NCBI GenBank assembly: GCA_947184155.2
Contig: CAMXCT020001820.1
Span: 46,001-110,000, forward strand
From: Cladocopium goreaui
Taxonomy: Eukaryota; Sar; Dinophyceae; Suessiales; Symbiodiniaceae
DNA length: 64,000 bases
Reading direction: 5' to 3'
Each line of letters opens with the position of its first letter. The first letter of the stretch is position 1. A program made the position numbers and the translations under genes. Under the pieces are notes generated by a model. It was given only the letters and a program-made list of their open reading frames with translations. It searched no databases and was not told the origin of the DNA. This document shows, piece by piece, positions 29,752 through 41,920 of the stretch.

Positions 29752-31050
29752 CTGAAGACAACGTCCATGTCACTGGCGCCTTGGTTCACCAGCAATGGCT
29801 AATATCATTGTCTATTTATGGTGATTTATCATTGTTATTGTGATTATCATGGTGATATATCATTATTGTTGTGATTATCATGGTGATTTATCATAGTTAT
29901 TGTGATTATCATGGTGATTTATCATTGTTATTGTGGTTTATGGTTTTATACCACCTATATATTTATGGTGTTTTTTTTTAAAAATAATTGTCTTACAAAA
30001 CACCTACGAAACACCTACAGGGTATGGTTTATTTAAATCACCAGGTTTATTGTAATGTCTAGCCTCGTAAAAATGGTGATGACTGGGAATATGTATGGCT
30101 GATTAATATGTAGTTAGTGGTTCATAAACCTCATCATAATGGGATATAGCAGGATATTCATGGGAATGGTGAACATGGTGAAATTGGGGATGGCTTATTA
30201 TTGTTTTACGACACACCTACAGGGTATATGTGGGGGGTTCCAGAAATGGGGATATCCCAACAGCTGGATATTTTTTTTTGGAAAATCCGAAAATCACATG
30301 GATGATGACTGGGGGTACTCCTATTTTCGGAACCCCCCATATGTGTATATGGCTGTACGGATAAGTTATACGTTGCTCAGTTTTTAGGACTCTATGAGGA
30401 TACGAATACATATGACTTATAATGAGCAACAAAAAGGATGCACTGTGATTTATGGGATATAAATAGAATTAAATAGTAACTCTCTATCTAAGACTATCTC
30501 TGATTCATAGGCTTATAATTAGGATTTATCAGGGATATATCTATAGCTAGATTTTATCTATATGCTTTCTCTAGGCTATCTATATAATTTATCTAGGATA
30601 TTAGCCAATATATATTATATATAGGGTAATACTGGGTATACACTATATATATAACGATAATAATGATAGGTAATTTAACAAAACCTATGAACTAGATACC
30701 TACGAACTGTGGATGAATGATACCTGATCTAATTCATAGGATATTCATAGGCTTATAAATACGGTTTATGGTGGATGTATATATCTAAATGCATAATTCA
30801 TAGGCTTTAGATTGGTTTTGGAACTATGAAATGGACACAATATATAAATGCATAATTCATAATAAGCAACTTACGACTTACAGTGCAACACGTAAAAGGA
30901 CACATATAGATATACATATATGTAAATATTTATACAGATGTAAGTTAAAAGCTGCTCATATAAAGGGATTATGGGGACACATATACGTATAACTTATAAT
31001 GAGCAACATACCGAATGTAATATGATATATGGGATATACATAATCGCTCT
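29752..31050. other. AT-rich sequence with short repeats, no gene seen
   Basis: GTGATTATCATGGTGATTTATCATT repeats lie at 29810-29945 and CACCTACAGGGTATATG words near 30005 and 30215. A family-5-type inverted element (CCCAACAGCTGGAT...ATGGATGATGACTGGGGG) lies at 30236-30345. Confidence 0.5.
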
Positions 31051-31330
31051 ATCAATCTATCTATCTACCTATCTACCTATCAACCTATCAACCTATCTAC
31101 CTATCAACCTATCAACCTATCTACCTATCTACCTATCAACCTATCTACCTATCAACCTATCTACCTATCTACCTATCTGTCTGTCTGTCTATCTGTATCT
31201 ATATCTATATCTAAATCTAAATCTATCTATCTGTATACCTATCTACCTATGTACCTATCTATCTGTCTATCTATCTAATCTAGTCTAGTATAGTCTGGTC
31301 TAGTCTAATCTAATCAATCCATCCATCCAT
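31050..31330. repeat. CTAT/ACCTATC mixed microsatellite
   Basis: Tetranucleotide runs of CTAT, ACCT and CAACCTAT, followed by ATCTATATCTAAATC and a TCTAGTCTAATC tail. Plus-strand leucine/serine/tyrosine frames are artefacts. Confidence 0.9.
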
Positions 31331-31977
31331 CTTTCTATCCGTTTACCTAGAACTTGTAGGAACAAACAAACTATGGGCATACCATGGGATATCATGGGAC
31401 ATCAGGATATATAATGGGATATATATATATAATGTACAATGATACATAGTAAGATACAAGCAATATGATATCTTTGGTTTGTCCACCAATGGAGGATGCC
31501 GTTATTTCAACCATTTTGGACAGGAACCGAGAAGCGAACTAAACCACGGGAGATTGGAGCAACCCCATTTCTGGACAATCCGAGGTAGGTTCGACGTGGT
31601 GCCCAGACACAGCAGACCGAACGCTTGCAATGGTCAGTCAACTTGAAATACCATCGGGTAATATAACATAGCCATGGAACATGGTCTGTTTATAGAGGAT
31701 TTACAAAAAAAAAGATGGTTTTCCAGTTCGCAAACTGTTGAATTTCCAGGTTCTACCCCAGAACTGGCGGGACCTACATCCGCGCATCCCCTGGTTCCAT
31801 TCCCATGGCGGGATGCTTCATGGATCCCATGGATCATTCCTTTCGATCCTCTTTTGTTTGTCTGAAAATAGGGCGATATATAAGCTATATCACATATATC
31901 TACTGGTTCATCATCATTTCTCCATATTTCTCCCACTAAAATGCAATCCACCAGGGAGGTTTAATCCACCATCTTCA

Positions 31978-32350
31978 CAGTGACACATCGCCGCTGCACG
32001 TTACTGGGTGAACCGCGCCACAGAGCAATTCAGGTCGCTCTTGGCCTAAAGTGGCACCAGAGGGAGTTTAGAACAAACGGGGAGCTACTGCAACCATGCA
32101 AATTAGAAGTTACGGATAGTTACGGTGTATATGGCAACCACAATTTCGAGCAACACTCCAAATTTTCCCTTAGTTTAAAACTTCAGTGTTTCCCAATTCC
32201 CAATTCCAATGGCCATAAATTGGTACCCCATGAGACAAAACCACCACAGTTTGGGACCCAAATCCCCAGAAAATTTGCCAATTTGGACATGGCTGAAACT
32301 AGGTCACGCTTGAGGGGTGTTCACCCCGGTTCCAATCCAATAATTTACTA
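31978..32350. other. Coding-looking patch, strand unresolved
   Basis: The plus strand has a 123-codon frame (31980-32351), with a second plus frame reading IAAARYWVNRATEQFRSL. The minus strand after CACTTTAG reads QERPELLCGAVHPVTCSG and ends at a TGA at 31978. GC content is raised. A probable exon lies here but the strand is undecided. Confidence 0.35.
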
Positions 32351-32943
32351 AAGGTTTCTTTCGTAATTTCTGCTGATCACAGATATCCCCTAACCTTTCT
32401 AATTACATTTGCGTACATTTCTTGTTGGAAGGGTCAACAGTTTGAATCCGAGCGGTGTTCCAAATCCGCAACGTCATTCCACCAAATACTGCTTGCTTAA
32501 GAACGGGATTGCAAGCTCGCGGATGATGATCATCCATGATCATCCCCAAAATATTGAGTTATTGGGTAAGATAACTTGTAAAATCACCAAACTACATAAT
32601 CATCAACTAACCATCATTTATCAACTGTATCAACTATATTCCAATACCATCCAATACCTTTTGCCGCTTCAATCTCCATCAAATAACAATGATGGCATCC
32701 ACCGGGATGTCAAAGCCACTGCTCCACTGATACCCAACGTACCACTGGGGCCAACACGAATCTGATTCGCTCGACGGGTAGGGTCTCGGCGGAGCTCTCT
32801 TTTCGTTTTCCATGGCCAGTTCGAGATACCCGGTGACCCGGTGCGTCTGAAATTGGGGTATGCCATATACCACCAATAGCCATTCACATAGGCAAAAGCA
32901 TGATTAACCAATGGAAATGGGGTACCCTATTTTCAGAGAAATG

Positions 32944-33046
32944 CTAATATGTTTTTGTCCATCTTTCCAACAAGGGATCCAGCCCGTCTTTCAGGCTATC
33001 CTTCCCAATGGGTTGACTCCAACTGGCTGTTGTTTGGGTGTAGCCT
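32944..33046 (-). CDS. C-terminal exon after a family-1 introner
   Basis: After TTTACCAG the minus strand reads GYTQTTASWSQPIGKD, then SLKDGLDPLLERWTKTY and TAG, entering with one base. If the same element's own donor were used, the codon across the junction would be TGA. The donor must therefore lie further upstream, with the element sitting inside a longer intron. Two other frames are open for shorter stretches. Confidence 0.5.
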
Positions 33047-33154
33047 CTGGTAAACGTTTACATTTTGCTATAGAACATCACCATTTTTAATGGTAACACT
33101 CACTATTTCGACTGGGCCATTTTCCATAGCTATGTCACAAATTACCAGAGGGTA
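33041..33154. mobile_element. Introner family 1 copy
   Basis: TAGCCTCTGGTAAACG and CAAATTACCAGAGGGTA ends with the standard interior (CTATAGAACATCACCATTTT). It supplies the acceptor for exon 32944-33046. Both flanks on the right are CCCATTAAA repeats. Confidence 0.85.
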
Positions 33155-34389
33155 CTAATCAACATCCCATTAAACCATGAAATCCCATTAAATGACCATT
33201 AAATTCCAGAAGCTAGCCATATACTTATCAACATCCCATTCTTTGCCACAAAAAAGGCTGGGAGTCCCCCACCGCATTGGCTTCGGGAGTGATGTAATGA
33301 CCTCCAGTCGCGACTCAGGAGCAGCTACGGTAGACATGGCCGGTAAAGAAAATGATCCCAGTCATGGATAGTCATGGTAGGTTTATGGCATTCCCACATC
33401 AGGTCATAACTTCAGAGTACCAAAAGAGACGAACTTAGCAATGGACCAATCTAATCCCAATATGACTGTAAATCATTATGAGCCGCTGCAATGTAAAAAT
33501 CATGCTGGAAAAACCTATGACACATCGAAACATCTCAGGAGGTTTCCTGAAATGGACCCCCAAATCATCCATTGGATTTTCGGATTTTACTTATTTTTTT
33601 TACATGAACCATCCAGCTATTGGGGGTATCCCGCATCCCATATCATCCCATCATAGTCCAGGAACGCCCTTCCACATTCAGTAGTGCCAAGGGGTGCGAA
33701 GCTTTGAAAAAGGTCATTTGGGGGTTATACTTCCGGTTTCAGACCCAAATCATACACCTGGAAGCTCTTGAAGAACTCGTGGCCGAGGCCGGTTGCTGTT
33801 TCAGGAACCTTTCATCTGAATTTTCGGCAGGATGTTGCCTTATAAAACAGTGTACTTCACAAAAAAATATATGTATATATATTCTCATGTTTCGGGATAC
33901 CTTATCAAACATCTCCAACCATCTCCACCTTCGGCCATAGACTTACCAGCAATCTATTCACCATCGACGTCGCTTCCCACCACCACCGTGCAGCGCTTGG
34001 CTCAACGTTTTCGGCCAAGTTTTAGGTACCCTTCCAGCCAGTGAGGAATTTCCATAAACGCCACCAGTAAGCCTTCACCTCACTCTCCGCAGCGCTCACC
34101 TTCAGTCGAACTCGAAAACTGAGTTGTCTGGTGCTATCAACATATGGTTAATAGGGAATCTCCTATTGGATTATTATCATCCCCAACATATTGGGTAGTA
34201 TAATCCCCTGTAATCATCAACCAACAGGGTTTTTGAACACTTGAACACTGCTCATGTATCAGCTATCAACACTTTTTGCTTCACCGAAACCATTGTTGTT
34301 TTCGATGTGACCAAGCAAAAGCCTCCGCAAAATGGGAGGACCCGACTGATAAAGCAGCTGTGCGACTGAAACCAACCACTTAGCCACAG

Positions 34390-34503
34390 ATTTTTTTTGG
34401 TCTCCCCCTTCTGCGCCTCTTGGATGTTGCCTTCGATATCTCCAGTTTTTGACCAGAAGATGTACTTGAAGATATCCAAATCTGGATACCAAAACCTGGA
34501 CAC
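34390..34503 (-). CDS. Candidate exon
   Basis: The minus-strand frame reads SRFWYPDLDIFKYIFW then SKTGDIEGNIQEAQKG and ETKKNL. A TTTCAG acceptor at about 34382 opens a second frame (AQLLYQSGPPILRRLLLG) nearer 34300. The two are likely exon parts separated by a short intron or a frame change, since no donor was found that joins them convincingly. Confidence 0.45.
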
Positions 34504-34690
34504 GACAAAAAGAAAACCCAGAAAAACGTTTGATCAAACTTCGACTGGTTGGTGGGTGAAGTTCAAGCCCTGAAAATTAAAGCTCGTCATTGGGGATCAT
34601 CATCTCTGAGAGAATAATTCATATTTGAAACCACGAACCAGGTATATTTGCTGATTCTTTGTGCAGGGAGATTCTCATTGCAGCCGCCAT

Positions 34691-34868
34691 TCAGAAGCAT
34701 AAATAAACATTTGCTTCGGGATTACGGTTGGCCAGCGCCGCCAACCCTGGATCATTCCCTTCTAAGGGGTTCGTAGATTGAATGAGAGCTTTTTCATGAA
34801 ACCACTTTGTAGAATTCGCATGTTTCACAGCTGCAAGGATGAACTGGGCATGGATTCTTGGATTGCCA
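34691..34868 (-). CDS. C-terminal exon of about 58 residues
   Basis: After CATATTTTAG the minus strand reads GNPRIHAQFILAAVKHA, STKWFHEKALIQSTNP, EGNDPGLAALANRN and PEANVYLCF to TGA. The frame remains open upstream to 35032 (113 codons from an ATG), so the exon may be longer. A GTGATG donor near 34973 suggests an intron between. The helix-rich look suggests a soluble enzyme or repeat protein; the family is unknown. Confidence 0.6.
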
Positions 34869-35765
34869 ACTAAAATATGCCCAATAGATTCCCAATATGA
34901 CGGTGGAGTACTGGGAAAATCCACCCCAGGGGTTGGTAACTGTCCCATTTTGGGAATATTGGACATCACCTTATAGTAGCCATGGCATTGACCATATACC
35001 GATTTTGGTTGGGTGATGTTCAATGGGGACATTTAATGACCCATGCACCATCAGCGATTTTCCATCGAGTGCAGAGAAGTGACACCCGTCGATTGTGGCC
35101 GGTGTGATAAATATCAATGGCATCTCCGTGTTCCAGTCGGGGTTGCATCTGCGTCACCTCAAGAATCATTGTGTCATGACGGGCCATAGGGCAGATCTTT
35201 ATCAGCCAGCGTTTATGGCGATCATTAACCGATTATTAACAATTATTAACCATTATCAACTATTATTAACCATTATTAACCATTATCAACCATGATTAAC
35301 CATGATTTAACCATTATTAACCATGATTTAACGATGATTTAAGAACTTATCTATACTTATTATATCATGGGGCAAACTCCGCTCCTAGATCCCCAATTTC
35401 ATCGCTCGTTTCGCGGTGGATGGGGCTGGTGGATGGAATAAACATAGCACCATTGAAAAAAGTGTAATTGACTACACAAGAAAACTAAGAAAACCCATTT
35501 TTTCGGAGGGTAATTTACAATAACCCTTGGCTACACATCTTTGGTGAAGTTACACGTACATGATTTCCACGTCATTTTGGTTAGAATTTCACGATCATAG
35601 ATATAAAGTACAAAAAGGCGGACTGCGCCATCATTGACCCCAAAGATCTCATGAATCTCATGGCTAATGTCATGAAGAAGGCCAATGTTTAGCGGAATAA
35701 TTCGTATAGCTGTAGCTCATTTTTCCACCATTCTGGCGAAAAATATAATCATTGCCAATCTTAGA

Positions 35766-35872
35766 TACCCTGCAACAAATTGTTTTTTTTGCTGGTTAGT
35801 AGATATTCCCATTAATATCAAAACACTAAAGGATTAAAGTATCCATGTAAGATTGACCTAGTAATCCAGTCA
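35766..35872. mobile_element. Family 9 dispersed repeat
   Basis: TACCCTGCAACAAATTG...GCTGGTTAGTAGATATTCCC...ACTAAAGGATTAAAGTATCC...GATTGACCTAGTA. A near-identical copy lies at 60137-60223. No long inverted ends are obvious. Confidence 0.75.
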
Positions 35873-36109
35873 CTTAAATTATCGTTCATGTGTCAGTTGA
35901 CCCAGGCTTTTGGAAGACAGGTCGATTTTAACACAGCTTGACATCAATGGGATTCAACACCTAGATTGGAACAGCAAAGAGGACTGTTCTAAAGGGTATC
36001 TAAGCATTCACAAATTGGACAACACCAAAAAAGTGGGTTTAAGACCCACATAAATCCAAATCATGGATTTCAACAACTCCTATAAAGATGTAACACCTGG
36101 AAAGGAGAC

Positions 36110-36376
36110 TTGAACAGCGGCAAAGATAGAGCAACACCTAAAACAAGTATGTTAAAATCTGCATCCATCACAAACATGGAACCCAAACATGTCAATCTCC
36201 GTAAAATAATGCAGGATCTGCCAATAGTCGCCTTCCAGAGGTCTATGACATTGGGCATACCGTCAGTTAAACATGGCGTGGTGGAATTTAGCCTCCTGGA
36301 ACATGCCGTTAATCATTGGGGATGGTCCAACATCACGGCTAGATACACAGCAAAAAACTATCAAAGATGGTCATGA
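36110..36376 (+). CDS. 88-codon plus-strand open frame, uncertain
   Basis: The plus frame reads NSGKDRATPKTSMLKSA, ITNMEPKHVNLRKIMQ and LPIVAFQRSMTLGIPS, ending at a TGA. It is more protein-like than the minus frame over the same bases. No splice or start support decides it. Confidence 0.4.
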   Translation: MNSGKDRATPKTSMLKSASITNMEPKHVNLRKIMQDLPIVAFQRSMTLGIPSVKHGVVEFSLLEHAVNHWGWSNITARYTAKNYQRWS

Positions 36377-37143
36377 TGAAATATATCCCCATTTATAACA
36401 AGCGATTAAGTTGGACTAAATTACTCGATTTCCCCAGTCTAGTATTGTTGGTTCTATCAATTGTGTCCTCATTCCATCCCATCCCCTCGCCATTCCACTT
36501 CGTAAGTCTGTGGCCATGATTACAAGGGTGAAATATCCAGGCAGGTGGGGGTTATACTGAGATTATCAAGGTTGGGGTTTTCCAGAATTCAGTATCCCAA
36601 TGATATCCCCACATTGCTGGCTATATCACAACAAATTATATACCCATCCCATCAAAAGGACACTAATGACAAACCTGGATTCATCAACTTTGTTTTCATT
36701 AGGGGGATGGCAATCCCCCACCCAAGTCCCCAAGCATAGTGATTTAAGTTCATCCCTTACTACCCTCCAGTAATCAAGCATGGCTTGCTGGAAAACCTAC
36801 CATGAGCTTCGATGAATTTTCCCAGCCTGCCATGTGGATGCACAAAGTATCATCATTTTGTCCCCAATATCACCCGATGAAAATTCCATTGTCCATTTTA
36901 TCCTTTTTTTTGATCTGCAGAATCCCATGTCATCCAGTGAAATTCATCATTTCACCCATCATTTTCCCCACTCCAAACTAAGGGATCTTCCCAGTGGGAA
37001 GAACATCCCATCCGATGGTCCTCGCCTCTTCGGCAAAGGCATTCAGCGGCCGCACTCCTTTGACCTCCTCGCCAAATTCGAAGGCCAAACCGTCCTGCGG
37101 CTGCGGGGAGCGTTGTGGGTGTGAAATAGGTGATAATCATACA

Positions 37144-37500
37144 TTAACAATATATATATAAGAACATATATATATAATAACATATATATATAATAACATA
37201 TATATATAATAGCATATATATATAATAACATATACATATAATAACATATATATAATAACATATATATAATAACATATATATATATATAATAACATATATA
37301 TCTATAATAACATATATATATATATAATAACATATATATAATAACATATATATATAATAACATATATATATATAATAACATATATATAATAACATATATA
37401 TAATAACATATATATATATAATAACATATATATATAATAACATATGTATATATATAATAATATATATATATAAATAATAATATATATATAGAAAACATAT
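37144..37500. repeat. TATATATAATAACA minisatellite
   Basis: AACATATATATATAAT units of 12-18 bases are repeated about twenty times. The minus-strand tyrosine/isoleucine frames are artefacts. Confidence 0.95.
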
Positions 37501-37844
37501 CTATACAGTAGTTGCTTATAATATATTAATCACATGTAACCTCACATATCATCATTTTGCGATGTGTCTTTGCAGAAAGTCGGCACATGGCCATGGTTAT
37601 AGGTTTTAAATCCTGAAATTGGGCGTTGAGCAGCCCAAATCTGGATTTAACCTGCAAAAGTAACCGACGAAAATGGGAGCTATGACCAGCAGAAAACAAG
37701 AATGATTGTTTATAATGGGTAACTAATAGTAGCCTATAACGGCTATATATAATGGTTATGTCGGGAATTCAGTGAGAACATATGGGAATATCATGGGATA
37801 TGCAACAGGTTTGGGCCTCTAAGTTGAAAACAAACTAAACCATT

Positions 37845-38074
37845 TACCCTTTGGTAATTTAAAAGTTTGCTACTGAAATTGCCCATAGAAATAGTTGATT
37901 TACCTACAGGATGGGGCCCCCTAGTTATAAGCTGGTTTATAACCCAATCTAAATATGATTATAAATATCATACACTATTGTTATTATAGTTGTAAGCCAA
38001 CTTAGCTAACTATGGGGCCCCACCCTGTATTAAAGATGGTGATTTTCCAGTTCGCGAACAGTTAGTTTACCAGA
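37845..38074. mobile_element. Family 1 introner split by a nested family 12 element
   Basis: Outer ends TACCCTTTGGTAATTT and GTTAGTTTACCAGAGGCTA are family 1. Inside it, 37905-38029 is a family-12 element with TACAGGATGGGGCCCCC and GGGGCCCCACCCTGTA ends. Removing the insert restores the usual family-1 interior (GATTTACC-TA-TTAAAGATGG), with TA present on both sides of the insert. Confidence 0.85.
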
Positions 38075-38257
38075 GGCTAGTCGTCGGTGAGCTGCACCAT
38101 TGGGTCCTCCTTGGTCAACAGCGTATCAAAGTTTTTGCCTCGCAAACACAATGCCAAAGTTGCCCTGATTCAAGTTCAAGTGATTTTTGGGTGATTTACT
38201 GAACGATTTCAGGGTTTTAAACTTGGTAATTGAACTATGTAAGATGTGACACCAATG

Positions 38258-38515
38258 CTTAATATATACTACATATACTATATATACTATATATACTATA
38301 TATACTATATATACTATATATACTATATATACTATATATACTATATATATACTATATATACTATATATACTATATATACACTATATATATACACTCTATA
38401 TATATATATACTACTATATATACTATATATACTATATATACTGTATATACAGTATATACAGTATATACTGTATATACTGTATATACTGTATATACTATAT
38501 ATACTGTATACATCC
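38258..38515. repeat. TATATACTATA minisatellite
   Basis: TATATACTA units of nine to ten bases repeated about 25 times, shifting to TATATACTGTA. The unit is nearly self-complementary. Tyr/Ile frames on both strands are artefacts. Confidence 0.95.
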
Positions 38516-38529
38516 CCATATTGGTCAAA

Positions 38530-39580
38530 TATATATATATATGGGATAGGGGATAGCAAGGAACCGACCCAATCTCAGGCTGCCACGACTCAAGCGACCC
38601 AGATCTCGTTGATGGTTAAGATTTGCTGTGAAAAACGCCGTGAAGGGTCACGTGTGGGGGGTTGGGTGAATCCCGATTGTATATTCCCATTGTATCACCA
38701 TTTATACATATATATATATATATATATATCCATTATGTCTTCATTCTTTCCACATGATACCCAGTAAGCTGCCCCCTATATTCCCATCATACTATGAAAG
38801 ATCCAGTACTCAGCCAAGCTAACCATGCCAAGTGGCCATACTTCTCCACTAAGCCGTGTCCAAATGCGCAAATGTTTGACGATGGTTTCCTAGGAAGGCA
38901 ATCGGCATCGGCATCACACCCTGAGGTTGCTACAGTTATGATCTTTGCCAAGGACAACAAATGAGACATGACTAGACAATGTACAAAGATTATCAGCAAA
39001 TATATATATGTATATGTATATGTAAATGTATATGTATATGTATATATTTACGTATATGTATACATATGTAAAATTGCCAAACATACAATACAATATAATA
39101 TATCATACAAATTTGCATGTCCCTTTTGCTGTCTAGTTACATCATGTTGCATCATGTTGCATCATGTTGCATCAACATCTCTCATAGCCACGCACACACA
39201 CACATGTGTGTGTATATATATATAAATACATATATCGATATACCCAGAGCTAAGGTTCACTACACTATCGATTTTGCACCTCAGTATATAGTAATGATTT
39301 TAGTAATGGGTCAATCCCAATACCAAAAAACCATCCCATTAGCCGTCCATTTGGGGTCATTTTACATCATGTTGCCATCCGGTTGATCACATTATGATCA
39401 TTTATACAATGTGATGCCCACCCCGGTGCCATTTTATGTTGGTCTTTTTCAGCACACTAACTAGTTCGGTATATCTACCATGAGTCTGCTTGTGAAATTA
39501 GAGTTATGTTCACCAACTTAGCTATCATAAATCGACTATAAATCCTGTTAAATCGTCATTTTTCGTGGGTTTACCCTGGA
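38530..39580. other. No gene supported; scattered microsatellites
   Basis: TATATGTA runs near 39000-39075, a CATCATGTTG triplicate at 39143-39175 and CACACACA/TGTGTG at 39190-39215. The stretch 39465-39555 (TTCGGTATATCTACCATGAG...CAACTTAGCTAT) is a dispersed repeat also present near 11065 and 51300. Confidence 0.5.
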
Positions 39581-39977
39581 TTAATTTCACATTATGAACA
39601 TCAAACAGTCACCAAAATTCATTCGTTCATCCCCAAAGTGGCCATGGTCACAATCCTTACCTACCTTGAGATCAAAAACCTCATCAATGTGATATACTTT
39701 TCTATCATCGAAGGAAGTTTCGAAGTCAAACTTCCGACAATATGGACAGATGGAAAGGCAGAGGTGGGAAGAGTCAGAGAGGAGAAGAGAAGAAGAGAGA
39801 AGATCAGAGAAGAGAAAGCTGAGAAGAAAGAAGATACAGGCGGGTGAAAAGGTAGGAAAGTCGCGATTCACTGTGTTTTTCCAATGATTTGTGGCTCAGG
39901 AGGGTTGAAAAGTAGGCTTGCTAAAGCGGTGGGTGCGGAGCCATCTGGCCGGATGAGAGATGAAAAATTGCAGTTGT

Positions 39978-40320
39978 GTCGCCAAGCACTTTTTGAAGTC
40001 AAAATGTACCAAACACCTCACGTTCGGAACACTTTTGGAAGTTGAGATGTTGAAAAGGTGCATGCCGTTGTGTCACGAAGCACATTTTTGAAGTCAAAAT
40101 GTACTAAACACCTCACGTTCGGAGCACTTTTGGAAGTTGAGATGTTGAAAAAGTGTACGCCGTTGTGGCGCGAAGCACATGTCGAAGTCAAAATGTACAA
40201 AGCACACCATTCTCGGAGCACTTTTGGAAGTTGAGATGTTGAAAAAGTGCACGCCGCCGTGGCGCGAAGCACATTTCCAAGTCAAAATGTGAAAGCACCA
40301 CATGTTTGGACCACTTTTGG
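39978..40320. repeat. 84-bp tandem repeat, about four copies
   Basis: AAGCAC..TTTTGAAGTCAAAATGTAC, ACACCTCACGTTCGGA and CACTTTTGGAAGTTGAGATG recur in order with a period near 84 bases. Because 84 is a multiple of three, minus-strand frames stay open (TSQLPKV, HFDF repeated). Whether it is translated is unknown. Confidence 0.85.
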
Positions 40321-40719
40321 ACGTTCCAATGTCGTTTCGTGTGGCAGGCGCAAGGGATTGTGCACCTTGTCAAAAGTTAGCAAAACGTGAGGGTTTTGTA
40401 GCAGTTTCATTACTAGTGGCAGGCGTGGGACATTTGAACACGATCCGCGAAGAGGCATTTCGCGTGGCAGGTGCAGTACAAGAGACATGTTCCTCAGAGA
40501 TGTTAGGAGGTCCGGGCACAAATTTCCTGAGATGGGTTGCATTTTGGAGCATCAGATCCTTAGGTTTGGTAAGATGATTTTTTGTCACAAGTGCAGCACT
40601 TTGTATGATCTGGCAGCACTTTTTCGTGGCACGCGCAGTACTTTAGACAGGTGGAATGGAAAAAACGCAAAACGAATTGGTACGAGGCCGTCACCTTTGC
40701 TCTCAACTTTCCATTTTGC

Positions 40720-40905
40720 AGGAAGTCTCGCAGAATTTCTTCGTTTTTGATGGCGTCAACTTGGAAACTTTTGAAGAAAACTCGCAGAATCGCGTTGTTT
40801 TTGACGTTGTCCAGTTCAATAATTGAGGAGGTCTCGCAGAATTGCTGCGTTTTTGATGTTGTCAAGTTCTAAAGCTGAGGAAGTCTCGCAGAATAGCTTC
40901 AAGCT
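40720..40905. repeat. About 63-bp tandem repeat, three copies
   Basis: GGAAGTCTCGCAGAAT...CTTCGTTTTTGATG..GTCAA is repeated with substitutions. Between this and the 84-bp array the sequence 40330-40640 carries GTGGCAGGCGC words in a looser repeat. Confidence 0.75.
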
Positions 40906-40949
40906 TGCAGATAGACAGATAGATAGATAGACAGCTACAACTACAAGTA

Positions 40950-41020
40950 CACTAGTAGCAATACTGCTACTGCTACTGCTACTGCTACTGCTACTACTAC
41001 TGCTACTGCTGCTGCTGCTG

Positions 41021-41055
<35 letters not shown>

Positions 41056-41175
41056 ACTGCTACTGCTACTGCTATACTACTACTACTACTGCTACTACTA
41101 CTACTACTACTACTACTAACTACTCCAACTACTACAACAACTACAACAACAACAACTACTACTACTATTATTACT
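40950..41175. repeat. CTA/CTG trinucleotide array
   Basis: ACTGCTACTGCTACTACT runs. Homopolymer-like valine, alanine and serine frames are artefacts. Confidence 0.95.
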
Positions 41176-41189
41176 ACCACCACCACTAC

Positions 41190-41735
41190 GACCTCACTAC
41201 GACCTCACTATGACCTCACTACGACCTCACTACGACCTCACTACGACCTCACTACGACCTCACTATACGACCTCACTACGACGTCACTACGACTTCAGTA
41301 TACGACCTCACTACGACTTCACTACGACCTCACTACGACCTCACTACGACCTCACTACGACTTCACTACGACCTCACTACGACCTCACTACGACCTCACT
41401 ACGGCCTCACTACGACCTCACTACGACCTCGCTACGACCTCACTACGACCTCACTACGACCTCACTACGACCACTACGACCATTACGACCACTACGACCA
41501 CTACGACCACTAGGAACACTACGACCTCACTACGACCTCACTATGACCACTACGACGACTACGACCACTACGACCACTACGACCTCACTACGACCTCACT
41601 ACGACCTCACTACGACCTCACTACGACCTCACTACGACCTCACTACGACCTCACTACGACCTCACTACGACCTCACTACGACCTCACTACGACCACTACG
41701 ACCATTACGACCACTACTACCACCACCATCACCAC
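41190..41735. repeat. 11-bp CTCACTACGAC array
   Basis: CTCACTACGAC is repeated around 35 times, with interruptions by CACTACGAC units, and then passes into ACCACCATC triplets. The 11-base period gives an 11-residue periodic frame on the plus strand (TSLRPHYDLTT) that stays open for over 200 codons. I treat this as an artefact. Confidence 0.95.
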
Positions 41736-41754
41736 CATCACCATCACCATCACT

Positions 41755-41920
41755 TCCACAACTACAATTACAAGTACAACTACACTACACTAGTTACACT
41801 GCAGCACACTACACTAGTTACACTGCAGCACACTACAGCTACAACTAACTACAAAACAACTACAACTACACTACATTACACTACACTAAGTACACGATAC
41901 TACACTACACCACACTACAT
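41755..41920. repeat. ACTACA-rich degenerate array
   Basis: CTACACTAGTTACACTGCAGCA is present twice and ACTACACTAC words several times. It continues the array to the left. Confidence 0.7.

Noticed and set aside
38246-38767. 173-codon plus-strand frame
   Set aside because: Mostly the TATATACTA minisatellite; the non-repetitive tail shows no coding character that other frames lack.
41210-41848. 212-codon plus-strand frame with TSLRPHYDL periodicity
   Set aside because: It is a translation of the 11-bp CTCACTACGAC array and adjoining triplets, with no start context or splice support.
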